From the NCBI GenBank assembly GCA_017430945.1, contig JAFRMB010000003.1, positions 1 to 17,235 on the forward strand: DNA of 17,235 nt. The letters are read 5' to 3'. Made by a program: the position numbers and the translations under genes. This DNA is from Clostridia bacterium (GTDB lineage: Bacteria > Bacillota_A > Clostridia > Christensenellales > Aristaeellaceae). Below, in pieces: positions 6,798-15,642 of this stretch. The notes beneath the pieces were generated by a model that ran no database searches, was not told the DNA's origin, and saw nothing but the letters and a program-made list of their open reading frames with translations. Positions within the stretch are counted from its first letter, which is position 1; the number at the start of each line of letters is the position of its first letter.

Positions 6798-8627
6798 ATG
6801 ACGGAAGCAAAAAGAGGAGCGGGGGAGATGCCGGGCATCGTGATCGCGCTCCTGTCGGCCTATGGCGGCGTGCGATGGATCATCGCCCTGTGCGGACTCA
6901 GCGGGTCGGGGACGCATCCGCTTTGGATGTGGCCGATCGTCGCGGTCTGCTTTTGCGCCGCCCGGAGATTCATCCTGCTGCGCGCCGACGCGACGCAACG
7001 GCGGGCGTTGGCATTTGCGCTTTGCCTTCTGTTCTTCCAGATACTCGGCAGGCAATATGACTTCGCGCGCCAGGAGGACAGCGGCGTCACCGCCGGAGGC
7101 TGGATGGCATGGCTGACCTGTCTGGGCGCGGCGGCGCTGGCGGCCCCCGTGCTGGCGTGGCCGCTGGCTGCGCTCATGATGCGCCTGAAGGCGAGGACAG
7201 CCGGGGAGGTCCCGGGCATTCGCCTGACGGGTCAGGGCTTTTTCATCGTCTGTGTCGTCGCGCTGATGGTGATGTGGCAGCCGTACCACTGGGCCTACTA
7301 TCCGGGGCTCGTGGAATACGACAGCGGCTACCAGCTCTGGCAGACGTGGAATCGGGTATACGACGCGTCGAACCCGCTCCTGCATACGCTGATACTGGGC
7401 GCCTTCTATCTCACCGGAGAGAAGATCGCCACCGCGACGGCCGGCATCGCGGCGTTCTGTTGGGTCCAGCGGCTGTTCGCAGCGTGCTGCATCGGATACG
7501 CGCTGTCGACGCTGAAGCGAAACCGTGCGCCGATGCCGGCCCTTGCGGCGGCGCTGCTGTTCTTCGGCCTGCTGCCGGTGTTCCCGATGCTCGCGATCTC
7601 GTGCACCAAGGACGTTCCCTTCTATGCGCTGACGGTGGCGCAGATGTCGATGATCTTCGACGGATGCCGAAACCTCGGGCGCGTGCAAAAGAAGCGCTTC
7701 TGGATCGCGCTTTCGGCGGTGACGGCCTTGGCTTGCCTGTTCCGTTCGAACGTACTGCCGGCGATGCTCGCGGTGCCGCTGTTGATCTGTTGGGTCAGCC
7801 GAAACGGCAGTCTGCGCCGTGCCCTGGCCGTGTTTCTCGCTGCGGGTGTGCTGCTGGCGTGGGGCGTGAACGCGCTGCTGGCCGGGGGGCTTAAGGCACA
7901 CGAGCCGCTGATGCGGGAGGCGCTGAGCGCGCCGATCATCCAGCTGGCCAGGGTCGACTACTACCACGAGGAAGCGGACAGGGATCTGTCGGAAAACCAC
8001 GCGGAGCTCGTGGAGACGCCGCTGACATACATCCCCCTGGCCGCCGACCTGTCCAAATGGGCCTTCGAGATCGACCGCGGCAATTTGGGCGAGTTCGCGG
8101 CGCTGTGGTGGAAGTACCTCGTGCGCTTCCCGCGGGACTATGTCGATGCCTTCCTTCTGCTCAACAAAGGATACTTCTACATCTGGGATACCACTTACGC
8201 GCGCGTCTACGGCGACGACGGCGAGCTGCGCACCGGAGCGATCCCCTCGCGGGTGTCGCAGAACATCGAGTCCATCGTGGAGAGCCCCCGGCTTCCCGAC
8301 TTTCGGGAACACCTCGAGCACATGTATACCACCAACGACTATCTGAAGATCCCCGTGTATCGCCTGCTGTTGTGCCCGGCGCTGTACGTCTGGCTGACGC
8401 TCTTCGCGCTGCTCTGCGCGATCGACGGCGGGCGCTGGGACGTGCGCATGATCGCGCGGTATGCCGCGCTGTTCCTGGCCGCGCTGCTGCTGGGCCCGTG
8501 CTGCATACTGCGCTACGCGCTGCTGTTCATGCTGCTGGTGCCGCTGCTTGCCGGCATGCTTCTGTGCCCTTCGGAGGGCATGATCCGACCGGAGGATCAG
8601 CTCGCGGCGTTCGGCAAGCGGTTCTGA
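6798..8627 (+). CDS. Polytopic membrane protein, DUF6020 / GT-C-like
   Basis: 609 residues from ATG 6798, preceded by AAGGGGG; an earlier in-frame ATG at 6720 coincides with the predicted transcription start. About 12 membrane segments are visible: four or five in residues 11-160, then a conserved extracytoplasmic loop PGLVEYDSGYQ (169-179) and NPLLHTL (192-198). More helices follow, with SCTKDVPFYAL (268-278) between two of them. A soluble part at about 370-540 contains a YFYIWDTTY motif, and the protein ends with a hydrophobic block. Acidic residues in the first big outer loop plus the TKD motif resemble DUF6020 proteins and, more distantly, GT-C glycosyltransferases that use lipid-linked sugars. 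The membrane topology is plain; the family name is from memory and the activity is inference. No partner genes are nearby: the next gene has its own promoter. Confidence 0.8.
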   Translation: MTEAKRGAGEMPGIVIALLSAYGGVRWIIALCGLSGSGTHPLWMWPIVAVCFCAARRFILLRADATQRRALAFALCLLFFQILGRQYDFARQEDSGVTAGGWMAWLTCLGAAALAAPVLAWPLAALMMRLKARTAGEVPGIRLTGQGFFIVCVVALMVMWQPYHWAYYPGLVEYDSGYQLWQTWNRVYDASNPLLHTLILGAFYLTGEKIATATAGIAAFCWVQRLFAACCIGYALSTLKRNRAPMPALAAALLFFGLLPVFPMLAISCTKDVPFYALTVAQMSMIFDGCRNLGRVQKKRFWIALSAVTALACLFRSNVLPAMLAVPLLICWVSRNGSLRRALAVFLAAGVLLAWGVNALLAGGLKAHEPLMREALSAPIIQLARVDYYHEEADRDLSENHAELVETPLTYIPLAADLSKWAFEIDRGNLGEFAALWWKYLVRFPRDYVDAFLLLNKGYFYIWDTTYARVYGDDGELRTGAIPSRVSQNIESIVESPRLPDFREHLEHMYTTNDYLKIPVYRLLLCPALYVWLTLFALLCAIDGGRWDVRMIARYAALFLAALLLGPCCILRYALLFMLLVPLLAGMLLCPSEGMIRPEDQLAAFGKRF

Positions 8628-8689
8628 GCCGGCAGAGCGGCCCACTGCGGCAGATCGAAAATAATGCGGCATCAAAGACGCGGACGCGG

Positions 8690-8718
8690 TTGACACTGCC
8701 GGAGCGCGATGTTAAAAT
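8690..8718 (+). promoter_or_regulatory. Promoter of the flavoreductase gene
   Basis: TTGACA (8690-8695), a 17-base spacer, then TGTTAAAAT with -10 TAAAAT (8713-8718) and an extended TG. Start near 8725. The short leader contains the palindrome AGGTC-G-GACCT just before the RBS. Confidence 0.75.
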
Positions 8719-8767
8719 AATGTTGACTCCCACAGGTCGGACCTATAAAAAGAAAGGATGTGTACTT

Positions 8768-11134
8768 ATGAAACGGTCCATCTCCATTGCGGTCGTGTTC
8801 ATCATGATCATGACCCTTCTCGTGTCCTCCTGTTCCATCGCTGAGGCGCCTGCGTTCACGCCGGGCACCTACACCGGCGAGGCGGCCGGCTTTGGCGGCC
8901 AGGTCGTCGCGACCGTCACGGTCGACGAGACCGGCATCACCGATGTGAAACTGGTCGGCGAGGGCGAGACCCCTGGCGTAGGCGGCATGGCGCTGCCCCA
9001 GCTGGAGGCGAACGCGCTGGCAGACGGTGCGGATATGGACGGCGTCACCGGCGCGACCTTTACCTCTGATGCGGCGAAGCAGGCCGTCGCCGCGGCGCTC
9101 AGTCAGGCACAGGGTGGCGAAGTCGCGCCGTCCGAGTGCAGGATGGCGCCGGGCGTCTACACCGGCGAGGCCTGGGGCTTCAACAAGGTCGAAAAGATCA
9201 AGGCGACCGTCAAGGTCTCGGAAGACGAGATCCAAAAGATCGACGTGGACATGGACAACATGTACGAGTCCTCGGTCAAGCTCCAGATCGCGGAAAAGCT
9301 GATGGTGCCCAGGATCATCGAAGGCCAGACGCTGGCCGTCGACACCATCACCGGCGCCACCGGCTCCAGCGCAGGCATCCGCGGCGCCGTCGCCGAGGCC
9401 GTGAAGCAGGCCCTGGCGGCGGGCGGCTGCGACGAGGGCGCCATAGCGGCGTTCCAGAACAAGGCCGAGCCCGAGGCGAAGGAGGAGACGCTGGACTGCG
9501 ACGTGGTCGTGGTCGGCATGGGTGGCTCCGGCTCCTACGCGGCACTGCGCATCGCCCAGGAGATGCGGCTGAAGGATCCCAAGAGCGATGCCAGCGTGCT
9601 GGCCATCGACAAGGCGGGCAATTACGGCGGCACCACCGTGTTCACCAGCGAGGCGATGGTGATCAATCCCAAGACCTTCCAGGAAGAACGCAACAACGGC
9701 GAAGACTATGTGGACGCCGAGGCGCTCTATGAGGACTGGATCGATTACACCACCTCCAGCGACGGCGAGCAGAGGGCCACGCCCGAGATGATCCGGCTGA
9801 TGATCGACCGGTCCGGCGAGGCCATGGACTGGCTGCGCCACAACGGCTTTGACTTCAATACGCCGGCAGGCGGCCTGAGCGGCGGCACGGGCGCCGAAGC
9901 CAAGGAGTTCCTGGTGAAGTACCGCTTCGCGCCGACCCAGACCAACAACCGCATCAACAAGGATACCTTCCAGAAGTGCTTCGACCACCTGTACACCAAG
10001 TTCAAGGCCTACGGCGGCAAGTACCTGCTGGAGACCGAGGGCACCGGGCTCATCTATGACGCGCAGGCCAACAAAGTCACCGGCGTTACGGCCTACAACC
10101 CCGTCACCAACACCTCCTACACCATCAATGCCAAGGCAGTCGTGCTGGCCACCGGCGGCTTCGCGGGCAGCGAGGAGATGAGCGAAAAGTACCTGGGAGA
10201 CGAATACTATCCGCTCAAGGGCAAGTGGAACATCTGCGGCTCCTGGCAGAACGACGGCAAGATGATCCAGGCCGCCATCGACATCGGCGCAGGTACCTAT
10301 AACATCGGCATGACCCCCGTATGCCACCTGTTCGGGCCTGACGGCTTCCTGAACAGCTATCCCAACGTGCCCGTGCCGGGTCAATTCACCACCAAGACGA
10401 ACCTGCCCGCCGTGTGGAGCGAGGGCGATCTGCCCACCATGCTCTGCTTCTGGGAGAAGGTCTTCGGCGTCAACTCCAAGGGCGAGCGCTATCTGCCCGA
10501 GAACAAGCTGGCGACTTTCGATGCCTGGAAGGGCGGCCCGAACATCAGCGTCATCGTCACCGAAAAACAGGTCAGGGACATCGCCGAGAACGGCATCGAC
10601 GTCGATGACACGGTCCAGCACATCAAGAGCAACTTCGACAATCTGCTGTTCAAGGTGCCGATCCCGCGCGGCACCGTGCTGCCCAACGCGATCCAGGTCA
10701 TGGAGGATGGCGTGAAGGCCGGCTTCATCAGCAAGGGCGACACCATCGAAGAGCTGGCCGAGCAGCTGGGTCTCGACCCGGCTACGCTCAGGTCCGAGCT
10801 CGACAAGTACAACGAGGCCTGCCGGACCGGTGAGGACCCGCTGGGCAAGCCCGCCGAGTTCCTCGAGCCCATGGAGGAAGGCCCCTATTACGCGATCCAC
10901 GCCGGCATGCACTGCTACGGCACCTGCGCGGGCGTCGATATCAACGAAAGCTTCCAGGTGCTCCAGGCGGATGGCGAGACCGTCATCGGCGGCCTGTATG
11001 CCGTGGGCGCGGACGGCGAGGGCGTCATCTACTCTCCCGAAAAGGCCTACGTGACCTATGGCGGCGCCGACAACGGCTGGGCGCTCCTCTCCGGCTATAT
11101 CGCCGGCGGCAAGGTCGTTGAGAACCTGGAGTGA
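8768..11134 (+). CDS. Lipoprotein flavoreductase: two FMN-binding domains plus FAD-binding reductase domain
   Basis: 788 residues from ATG 8768, with AAAGGA about nine bases upstream; the frame is open far upstream, but that part is the shadow of the preceding gene. The N-terminus is a lipoprotein signal with LVSSC (Cys22), so the enzyme is anchored outside the membrane. Two FMN-binding domains follow (about 31-112 and 128-218), each ending in a flavinylation motif D..TGAT: DGVTGAT at 91-97 and DTITGAT at 192-198, whose last Thr would carry FMN attached by ApbE. Residues 243-788 form a flavocytochrome-c/fumarate-reductase-like domain: Rossmann VVVVGMGGSGSYAA, later ATGGFAG, a substrate-side HAGMHCYGTCAGVDIN and the FAD-closing GGLYAVGADGEGV. 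The family passes electrons from the respiratory chain through FMN to FAD and on to an external acceptor (fumarate, urocanate, cinnamates and others). No ApbE or electron-feeding partner is in the window. By-eye alignment suggests the usual catalytic arginines are missing, so the substrate is open. Confidence 0.93.
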   Translation: MKRSISIAVVFIMIMTLLVSSCSIAEAPAFTPGTYTGEAAGFGGQVVATVTVDETGITDVKLVGEGETPGVGGMALPQLEANALADGADMDGVTGATFTSDAAKQAVAAALSQAQGGEVAPSECRMAPGVYTGEAWGFNKVEKIKATVKVSEDEIQKIDVDMDNMYESSVKLQIAEKLMVPRIIEGQTLAVDTITGATGSSAGIRGAVAEAVKQALAAGGCDEGAIAAFQNKAEPEAKEETLDCDVVVVGMGGSGSYAALRIAQEMRLKDPKSDASVLAIDKAGNYGGTTVFTSEAMVINPKTFQEERNNGEDYVDAEALYEDWIDYTTSSDGEQRATPEMIRLMIDRSGEAMDWLRHNGFDFNTPAGGLSGGTGAEAKEFLVKYRFAPTQTNNRINKDTFQKCFDHLYTKFKAYGGKYLLETEGTGLIYDAQANKVTGVTAYNPVTNTSYTINAKAVVLATGGFAGSEEMSEKYLGDEYYPLKGKWNICGSWQNDGKMIQAAIDIGAGTYNIGMTPVCHLFGPDGFLNSYPNVPVPGQFTTKTNLPAVWSEGDLPTMLCFWEKVFGVNSKGERYLPENKLATFDAWKGGPNISVIVTEKQVRDIAENGIDVDDTVQHIKSNFDNLLFKVPIPRGTVLPNAIQVMEDGVKAGFISKGDTIEELAEQLGLDPATLRSELDKYNEACRTGEDPLGKPAEFLEPMEEGPYYAIHAGMHCYGTCAGVDINESFQVLQADGETVIGGLYAVGADGEGVIYSPEKAYVTYGGADNGWALLSGYIAGGKVVENLE

Positions 11135-11182
11135 TCCCCGCTGAGCCGGATCAGGCTTCGACGGGCGATCCGGGATCATGTA

Positions 11183-11222
11183 AAACAAACGAGCCGTGGG
11201 GCGCCGATGAGGCGCCCCACGG
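11183..11222 (-). terminator. Hairpin between convergent genes, best as terminator for the GH20 operon
   Basis: A perfect 12-bp stem, CCGTGGGGCGCC / GGCGCCCCACGG (11194-11205 with 11211-11222), loop GATGA. On the minus strand it is followed by CTCGTTTGTTTTAC, giving a T-rich tail for the operon ending at 11296. On the plus strand only TGCTTATA follows, so termination of the flavoreductase transcript would be weaker. Confidence 0.75.
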
Positions 11223-11295
11223 TGCTTATACCCGTTTCGATCCAATACCCATCCCGATCAAGACTGCAACTCTTTGCAGGCGTCCCCGCGGTCCG

Positions 11296-13122
11296 TCAGC
11301 GCGTCGGCCCGTTTTGGGTGCCGACCGAAAAGATCCGATCGTAGGTCAAAACCGTCGGCATGTCCTCCTGACGGCCTGCGAACGGCTGCCTTTCGGCTTC
11401 GAGCTCTTCGATATGTGCGATGCGGCCGGAGAGGAGATCGTCGATCCGCATGCGCGCCGTGCGCAGGCGCGCCTGGAGCGCCCCGAACCGCCCATCCAGG
11501 ATCTCAAAGCCGAACGGCTTCAGCGTCTGCATCCAAAGCATCATGCAACTGACCCGGAGCGCCTCCGTCCGCGCTTCCAGGCCGGGGAGCACGTCGTCCG
11601 CCATTTGGCGAAGAGCTGCGGTATCCCCGTCGAGGCAGGCCCGCGTCAACCGGACGCCGAGATCGGCCTTGACGGCGAGCACGCGACAGAGCGCGCACAT
11701 CATATCACACAACGGCCGGTAGGGCCCGAACTTATCGGGAACCGCTTCGAGCCGACTGGCCAGCGCTGCGTAATGCGCGGCGGCGTCAGTGTGCGCGACG
11801 TGCGCATCGAAGAGCCCGAGCAGCACATCCTGCCACAGCAGGACCTTTGAGGCGTTCGAGCGCGCGGGCACACCCTCTGCCTGCAGGGCGTCGATCTCGC
11901 CCAGCAGCAGGAACGCGTCGTAGTCCGCGCCGGTCTGCACGCGGAAGAGCCTGCGGAAGACCGCGGGGTCCATGTCCGGTGCGTAGACCTGGCCGGCGAA
12001 AAAGGCCAGACCGGGTATCGACGCCAGCAGGCTGTTTTCGGCGCCGTCGTTCATCCAAACGGAAATGGCCGCCTCGTCGGCGCCGACGCGCGCGCAGGCC
12101 TCGACACAGGCGCGAAGGTTCTTAAAGGAGTCAGCGTAAGCCGTCGAAAAGCTCTCCCAGGTGCGCACGGTGCCGAGGTACATGGGGATGCCTCCCCACG
12201 CGCGGTGCGCTTCCATGCGCGCGGCGATCTCCTGCGGATCGGTCCGGTCGTAATCCCAATACATCAGATCGATGTTTTCGGGAACGCGGATCGGGGCGTC
12301 CTGCGCGCCAAAGAGCATGTCGCTGGCGATGATGCCGCGAAGACCGTGTTTCTCGGCGATCTGCGACACCCTGCCGAGGTGTTCCGCCAGGATCTCGCGA
12401 CCGCTGCGCATGCCGTGCAGATCCCTGTAGCGGCCAAGCCCGAGGTCGTGTGCCTCATCCATGCCAAGATTGATGCGCCGCGAACGGAAGATGCCCGCCA
12501 GGCTCCCCAGCATGCGGTCGATGAGCGCGTACGTCTCATCGCTGCCCGCGAGCAGGATGTCATCCGTGTCCCGCAATGCGCGCATCTCGTCCCACTTCAG
12601 CACCTGAGAAAGGTGGGCCAGCGTCTGAATGTAGGGGATCACCTCGATCCCGAACATGGCGGCGTAGTCATCCACGGCTCGCAGCTCTTCGGCGGTGTAG
12701 CGGCCGCGCATGTAGCCGAATTTGCGCGCGCCTGGGACTGGATACATGTCCTCCATGTACAGCATGATGAAGCCGTACCCCATGAGCGCGCACGTGCGGA
12801 TGATCCGTTTGAGCGTGTCCACGGTGGGCGCCGCGTTTCGGGAGACATCCAGCGATACGCCGGCGCGCTTCACGCGCATCGACTCCGTGCGAAGCGGCGC
12901 GTCCGGATCGGCCAGGATCAGCGCGAGCCCCCGGAAGAAGCTGCCGGGGGCATCGTAGGACAGGATCGTCCCGCTGCCGCTCCTGCGGATCTCCAGCGGT
13001 CCGGGACGCCTGACCGCTTCCACCGTGTATCCGCCGGCACAGATTTCGTACAACCGTTCTTTTGCCAGCTCATCGAAGCCGCTCCTGACGACGGCGACGT
13101 CGCCCTTCAGATCGATCTTCAA
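11296..13122 (-). CDS. GH20 beta-N-acetylhexosaminidase, cytoplasmic
   Basis: Removes terminal beta-linked GlcNAc or GalNAc by substrate-assisted catalysis. I choose the TTG at 13120-13122 because GAGGTG (13129-13134) lies six bases before it. A GTG at 13129-13131 (three codons longer) overlaps that same motif and has no RBS of its own. The protein is about 608 residues with no signal peptide. The N-terminal 75 residues resemble the small alpha/beta domain of GH20. The TIM barrel then starts at RAGVSLDVSRN, with YGFIMLYMEDMYP, VIPYIQTLAHL and the catalytic Asp-Glu pair in LGMDEAHDLGLGRY (Asp222-Glu223 from the TTG). The barrel ends near SVWMNDGAENS, and about 200 helical residues follow. Architecture and size resemble streptococcal GH20C. 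It is the last gene of the transporter operon, 12 bases after the permease stop, so it probably processes what that system imports. Confidence 0.88.
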   Translation of the reverse strand: MKIDLKGDVAVVRSGFDELAKERLYEICAGGYTVEAVRRPGPLEIRRSGSGTILSYDAPGSFFRGLALILADPDAPLRTESMRVKRAGVSLDVSRNAAPTVDTLKRIIRTCALMGYGFIMLYMEDMYPVPGARKFGYMRGRYTAEELRAVDDYAAMFGIEVIPYIQTLAHLSQVLKWDEMRALRDTDDILLAGSDETYALIDRMLGSLAGIFRSRRINLGMDEAHDLGLGRYRDLHGMRSGREILAEHLGRVSQIAEKHGLRGIIASDMLFGAQDAPIRVPENIDLMYWDYDRTDPQEIAARMEAHRAWGGIPMYLGTVRTWESFSTAYADSFKNLRACVEACARVGADEAAISVWMNDGAENSLLASIPGLAFFAGQVYAPDMDPAVFRRLFRVQTGADYDAFLLLGEIDALQAEGVPARSNASKVLLWQDVLLGLFDAHVAHTDAAAHYAALASRLEAVPDKFGPYRPLCDMMCALCRVLAVKADLGVRLTRACLDGDTAALRQMADDVLPGLEARTEALRVSCMMLWMQTLKPFGFEILDGRFGALQARLRTARMRIDDLLSGRIAHIEELEAERQPFAGRQEDMPTVLTYDRIFSVGTQNGPTR

Positions 13123-13128
13123 TTTCGA

Positions 13129-13134
13129 CACCTC
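13129..13134 (-). promoter_or_regulatory. RBS deciding the GH20 start
   Basis: Minus-strand GAGGTG directly after the permease stop codon, six bases before TTG 13120-13122. It overlaps the competing GTG, so that GTG cannot use it. Confidence 0.6.
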
Positions 13135-14082
13135 TTATTTCGATTTGATCGCGTTCATGTTGCTGACGATCACCGCAACGACGATCACGATGCCGAGAAC
13201 GATGTTCTGGTAATAGCTGTTGATGTTGAGGATGTTCATACCGTTGGAGATGATGCCCATCAGGATGACGCCCAGAAACGCGCCGAACACCGTGCCCTTG
13301 CCGCCGCTGACGCTGACGCCGCCGATGATCGACGCGGCGATGGATCTGAGCTCATAGCCGTTGCCCACGGTGGACACGACGCTGCCGAGGCGGGAGAGCA
13401 GCACCAGCGCGGACAGCCCGAAGAACGCGCCGCTGACGGTGTAGTTCAGGAGCGTATACTTTCCGACGTTGATGCCCGACAGATAGGTCGCCTCGGGGTT
13501 GTTGCCGATGGCGACGAGCCTGCGGCCGTAGCGCGTGCGCTCCAGGATGAAGTAGACGATCACCACGACGATCAGGAACACGATGATCGAGACCGGTATG
13601 CCCATGATCTTGCCCGTACCGAGGAACGAGAACTTGCCCTTCAGGCCGATGAACACGCCGCCGGTGATCGCCAGCGCCATGCCGCTGTACACATACTGCA
13701 TGCCGAGCGTGATGATCATCGGCAGCGTCTTCGTCTTCGTGATGATCATGCCGTTGATCGCGCCCATCAGCGTCGCCGCCAGCAGGCCCAGGATCGCCGC
13801 GAGCGCGACGTTCATGCCGTCGGTGATGAACTTCGCCACCAATACGCAGGTCAGGCTGATGATGCCGGAAGAAGACAGATCGAACAGCGCGGACTTCAGC
13901 AGCATGGTGGTCGCCATCGCGGCGATGCCCAGCACAGAGATCTGCTGCAGGATCGCCAGGATGTTCTGTCGCAGGATAAAGCGGGGATTCACCAGGCTGA
14001 TCCCGATCACCATGATGACGATGATGCAAATCAGGAAGAAGGTCTGTGATTTGAGCATTCTCTGTACTCTCTTGTTCTTCAT
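13135..14082 (-). CDS. CUT2-type sugar ABC transporter permease (RbsC-like)
   Basis: 315 residues from ATG 14080-14082, with AGGGGGAG before it. A membrane-embedded subunit of the BPD_transp_2 family, forming the sugar channel as a homodimer. Eight to ten hydrophobic segments are visible. Family signatures include NILAILQQISVLGIAAMATT near residue 40-59, FDLSSSGIISLT, MGAINGMIITK, the cytoplasmic coupling region RTRYGRRLVAIGNNPEATYLSGI, and the conserved block ELRSIAASIIGGVSVSGGKG followed by GAFLGVILMGIISNGMN. Length is normal for RbsC. It follows the ATPase stop by 12 bases and precedes the GH20 gene by 12, so the three are translationally coupled. Confidence 0.95.
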   Translation of the reverse strand: MKNKRVQRMLKSQTFFLICIIVIMVIGISLVNPRFILRQNILAILQQISVLGIAAMATTMLLKSALFDLSSSGIISLTCVLVAKFITDGMNVALAAILGLLAATLMGAINGMIITKTKTLPMIITLGMQYVYSGMALAITGGVFIGLKGKFSFLGTGKIMGIPVSIIVFLIVVVIVYFILERTRYGRRLVAIGNNPEATYLSGINVGKYTLLNYTVSGAFFGLSALVLLSRLGSVVSTVGNGYELRSIAASIIGGVSVSGGKGTVFGAFLGVILMGIISNGMNILNINSYYQNIVLGIVIVVAVIVSNMNAIKSK

Positions 14083-14094
14083 GGTGCTCCCCCT

Positions 14095-15579
14095 TTACAA
14101 TGCCTTGGTGATGATGTTCTCTTCGTTGATATCACTGCCGACGAATTCTCCGTTGATCGCGCCCTCCCGGATGATGATCACCCGGTCGCTCATGGAGATC
14201 AGTTCGGGCATATCGGAAGAGATCATCAGGATGGCCTTGCCTTCCTTGAGCAGCGCGCCCATCAGCTCGTAGATCTCCGCCTTGGAATTGACGTCTATGC
14301 CGCGCGTCGGCTCGTCGAAGATCACGATGCTCGAATCCCGGTAGATCCATTTTCCGATGACGACCTTCTGCTGATTCCCGCCGCTCAGGAATTTGGCGTC
14401 GGTCTCGTAATCCAGGGCCTTCAGATTGACCTTCTTTATGATGCTCTCCGCGTCGGTCCGCTCGGCACGGCGGTCGATCAGCCAGCCCTTGAGCTTATCG
14501 AGGCTCGTGATGGTGATGTTTTCATTGATGTTCATGTCCAGCAGCAGTCCGAGCTTCTGGCGGTCCTCCGTGATCAGGCACATGCCGTTCTGGATGGCCT
14601 GTGCGGGCGTGGAGATATGGACCTCCCTGCCGTCCACCCACACTTTGCCGCCGCAGATCTTCCGATAGCCGAACAGCGCCTCGGCGATCTCCGTGCGTCC
14701 GGCGCCGACCATGCCGGCGACTCCCAGCACCTCGCCGCGGTGCAGCTCAAAGCTGACCGTTGGCCCCTGCGGCTTCAGCTGCAGATCCTCGACCTTCAGG
14801 ACCGTCTCGCGCTGTGCGGTGCGTTCGCGGTGATACATGAGATCCACGCTGCGGCCGATCATATCCGTCGTGATCTGTTCGATGGTGAATTCCCTGTCCG
14901 TGCGCGAACGGCAGCTGATCCTGTGGCCGTCGCGCAGCACGGTCACGCGGTCGGCGATCTGGATGATCTCCGAAAGCTTGTGCGATATGTAGATGATCCC
15001 GATCCCCTTGTTCTTAAGGGACACGATCAGATCGAGCAGCTTCTGGGCGTCGGTCACGTTGAACATGGTCGTCGGTTCATCGAAGATCAGGATGCGCGGC
15101 GAATAGACCAGCGCGCGGGCGATCTTGACGTACTGCTGCTGGGCGACGCTCAGATCACACACGAGCATCGACGCGTCCATGTCCGGATCCAACGAAGAGA
15201 TGATCTCCTGAGCCTTCGCGCGCATGCTTTTCCTGTCGATGAGGTGCAGTTTCGTCATATGCTCCTGTCCCATGAACAGGTTCTCAGCGATCTCCATGTT
15301 CGGCAGGAGGTTGTTTTCCTGATAGATGACCTGGATGCCCAGGTCGTGCGCGGTCTTCGGCGTCAGCGAGGCGTATGTCTTGCCATCGATGATGATCTTC
15401 CCGCTGGTCGGAGAGAAGGCGCCGCTCAGGAGCTTGATCAGCGTCGATTTGCCCGCGCCGTTCTCACCGCAGATACAGTGGATCTCGGCGGGAGCGAGGT
15501 CAAAATCGATATCGGTGAGCGCGTTGTTCCCGAAAAATGATTTTGTGACGCCCCGGATCTGTAAGACTGGATCGTGCAT
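14095..15579 (-). CDS. CUT2-type sugar ABC transporter ATPase with two nucleotide-binding domains (RbsA/MglA-like)
   Basis: 494 residues from ATG 15577-15579, with AAGGAG (15586-15591) six bases upstream; an in-frame start 18 codons further up would read through the hairpin and RBS and is rejected. The first half has a full Walker A GENGAGKST (38-46), Q-loop VIYQENN, signature LSVAQQQ (143-149) and Walker B ILIFDEPT (163-170). The second half has only a degenerate Walker A (GMVGAGRTE) but keeps LSGGNQQK and IVIFDEPTRGIDV. This pattern of one canonical and one degenerate site is the norm for RbsA/MglA/AraG. It powers import of a sugar delivered by the binding protein encoded upstream. The intergenic stretch before it holds two hairpins that could lower its expression relative to the binding protein. 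Confidence 0.96.
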   Translation of the reverse strand: MHDPVLQIRGVTKSFFGNNALTDIDFDLAPAEIHCICGENGAGKSTLIKLLSGAFSPTSGKIIIDGKTYASLTPKTAHDLGIQVIYQENNLLPNMEIAENLFMGQEHMTKLHLIDRKSMRAKAQEIISSLDPDMDASMLVCDLSVAQQQYVKIARALVYSPRILIFDEPTTMFNVTDAQKLLDLIVSLKNKGIGIIYISHKLSEIIQIADRVTVLRDGHRISCRSRTDREFTIEQITTDMIGRSVDLMYHRERTAQRETVLKVEDLQLKPQGPTVSFELHRGEVLGVAGMVGAGRTEIAEALFGYRKICGGKVWVDGREVHISTPAQAIQNGMCLITEDRQKLGLLLDMNINENITITSLDKLKGWLIDRRAERTDAESIIKKVNLKALDYETDAKFLSGGNQQKVVIGKWIYRDSSIVIFDEPTRGIDVNSKAEIYELMGALLKEGKAILMISSDMPELISMSDRVIIIREGAINGEFVGSDINEENIITKAL

Positions 15580-15585
15580 GTCTTT

Positions 15586-15591
15586 CTCCTT
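15586..15591 (-). promoter_or_regulatory. RBS deciding the ATPase start
   Basis: Minus-strand AAGGAG six bases before ATG 15577-15579. It lies within the upstream in-frame extension, which is therefore unlikely to be translated. Confidence 0.75.
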
Positions 15592-15620
15592 AAAACCACA
15601 CCGGTATAAGAATACCGGTG
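15591..15620 (-). terminator. Intercistronic hairpin just before the ATPase RBS (possible attenuator)
   Basis: A perfect 9-bp stem, CACCGGTAT / ATACCGGTG (15599-15607 with 15612-15620), four-base loop. On the minus strand it is followed by TGGTTTTAAGGAG, which merges a short T run with the ATPase RBS. It could partly terminate transcription or protect the upstream message. Confidence 0.45.
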
Positions 15621-15642
15621 CAGTTCGTTTCAATATGGTCCG

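Noticed and set aside
6564..8696. A 710-codon minus-strand frame
   Set aside because: Antisense to the membrane protein; Arg/Gln/His-rich composition typical of a GC-rich shadow and no RBS.
8057..8767. Upstream extension of the flavoreductase frame
   Set aside because: It overlaps the end of the membrane-protein gene in another frame; the real start at 8768 has an RBS, a promoter and a lipoprotein signal.
8672..11245. An 857-codon minus-strand frame
   Set aside because: Antisense to the flavoreductase, whose flavin motifs are clear; no recognisable domain in the shadow.
12205..14049. A 614-codon plus-strand frame
   Set aside because: Spans two well-supported minus-strand genes (GH20 and permease) and is rich in His, Asp, Ala and Arg.
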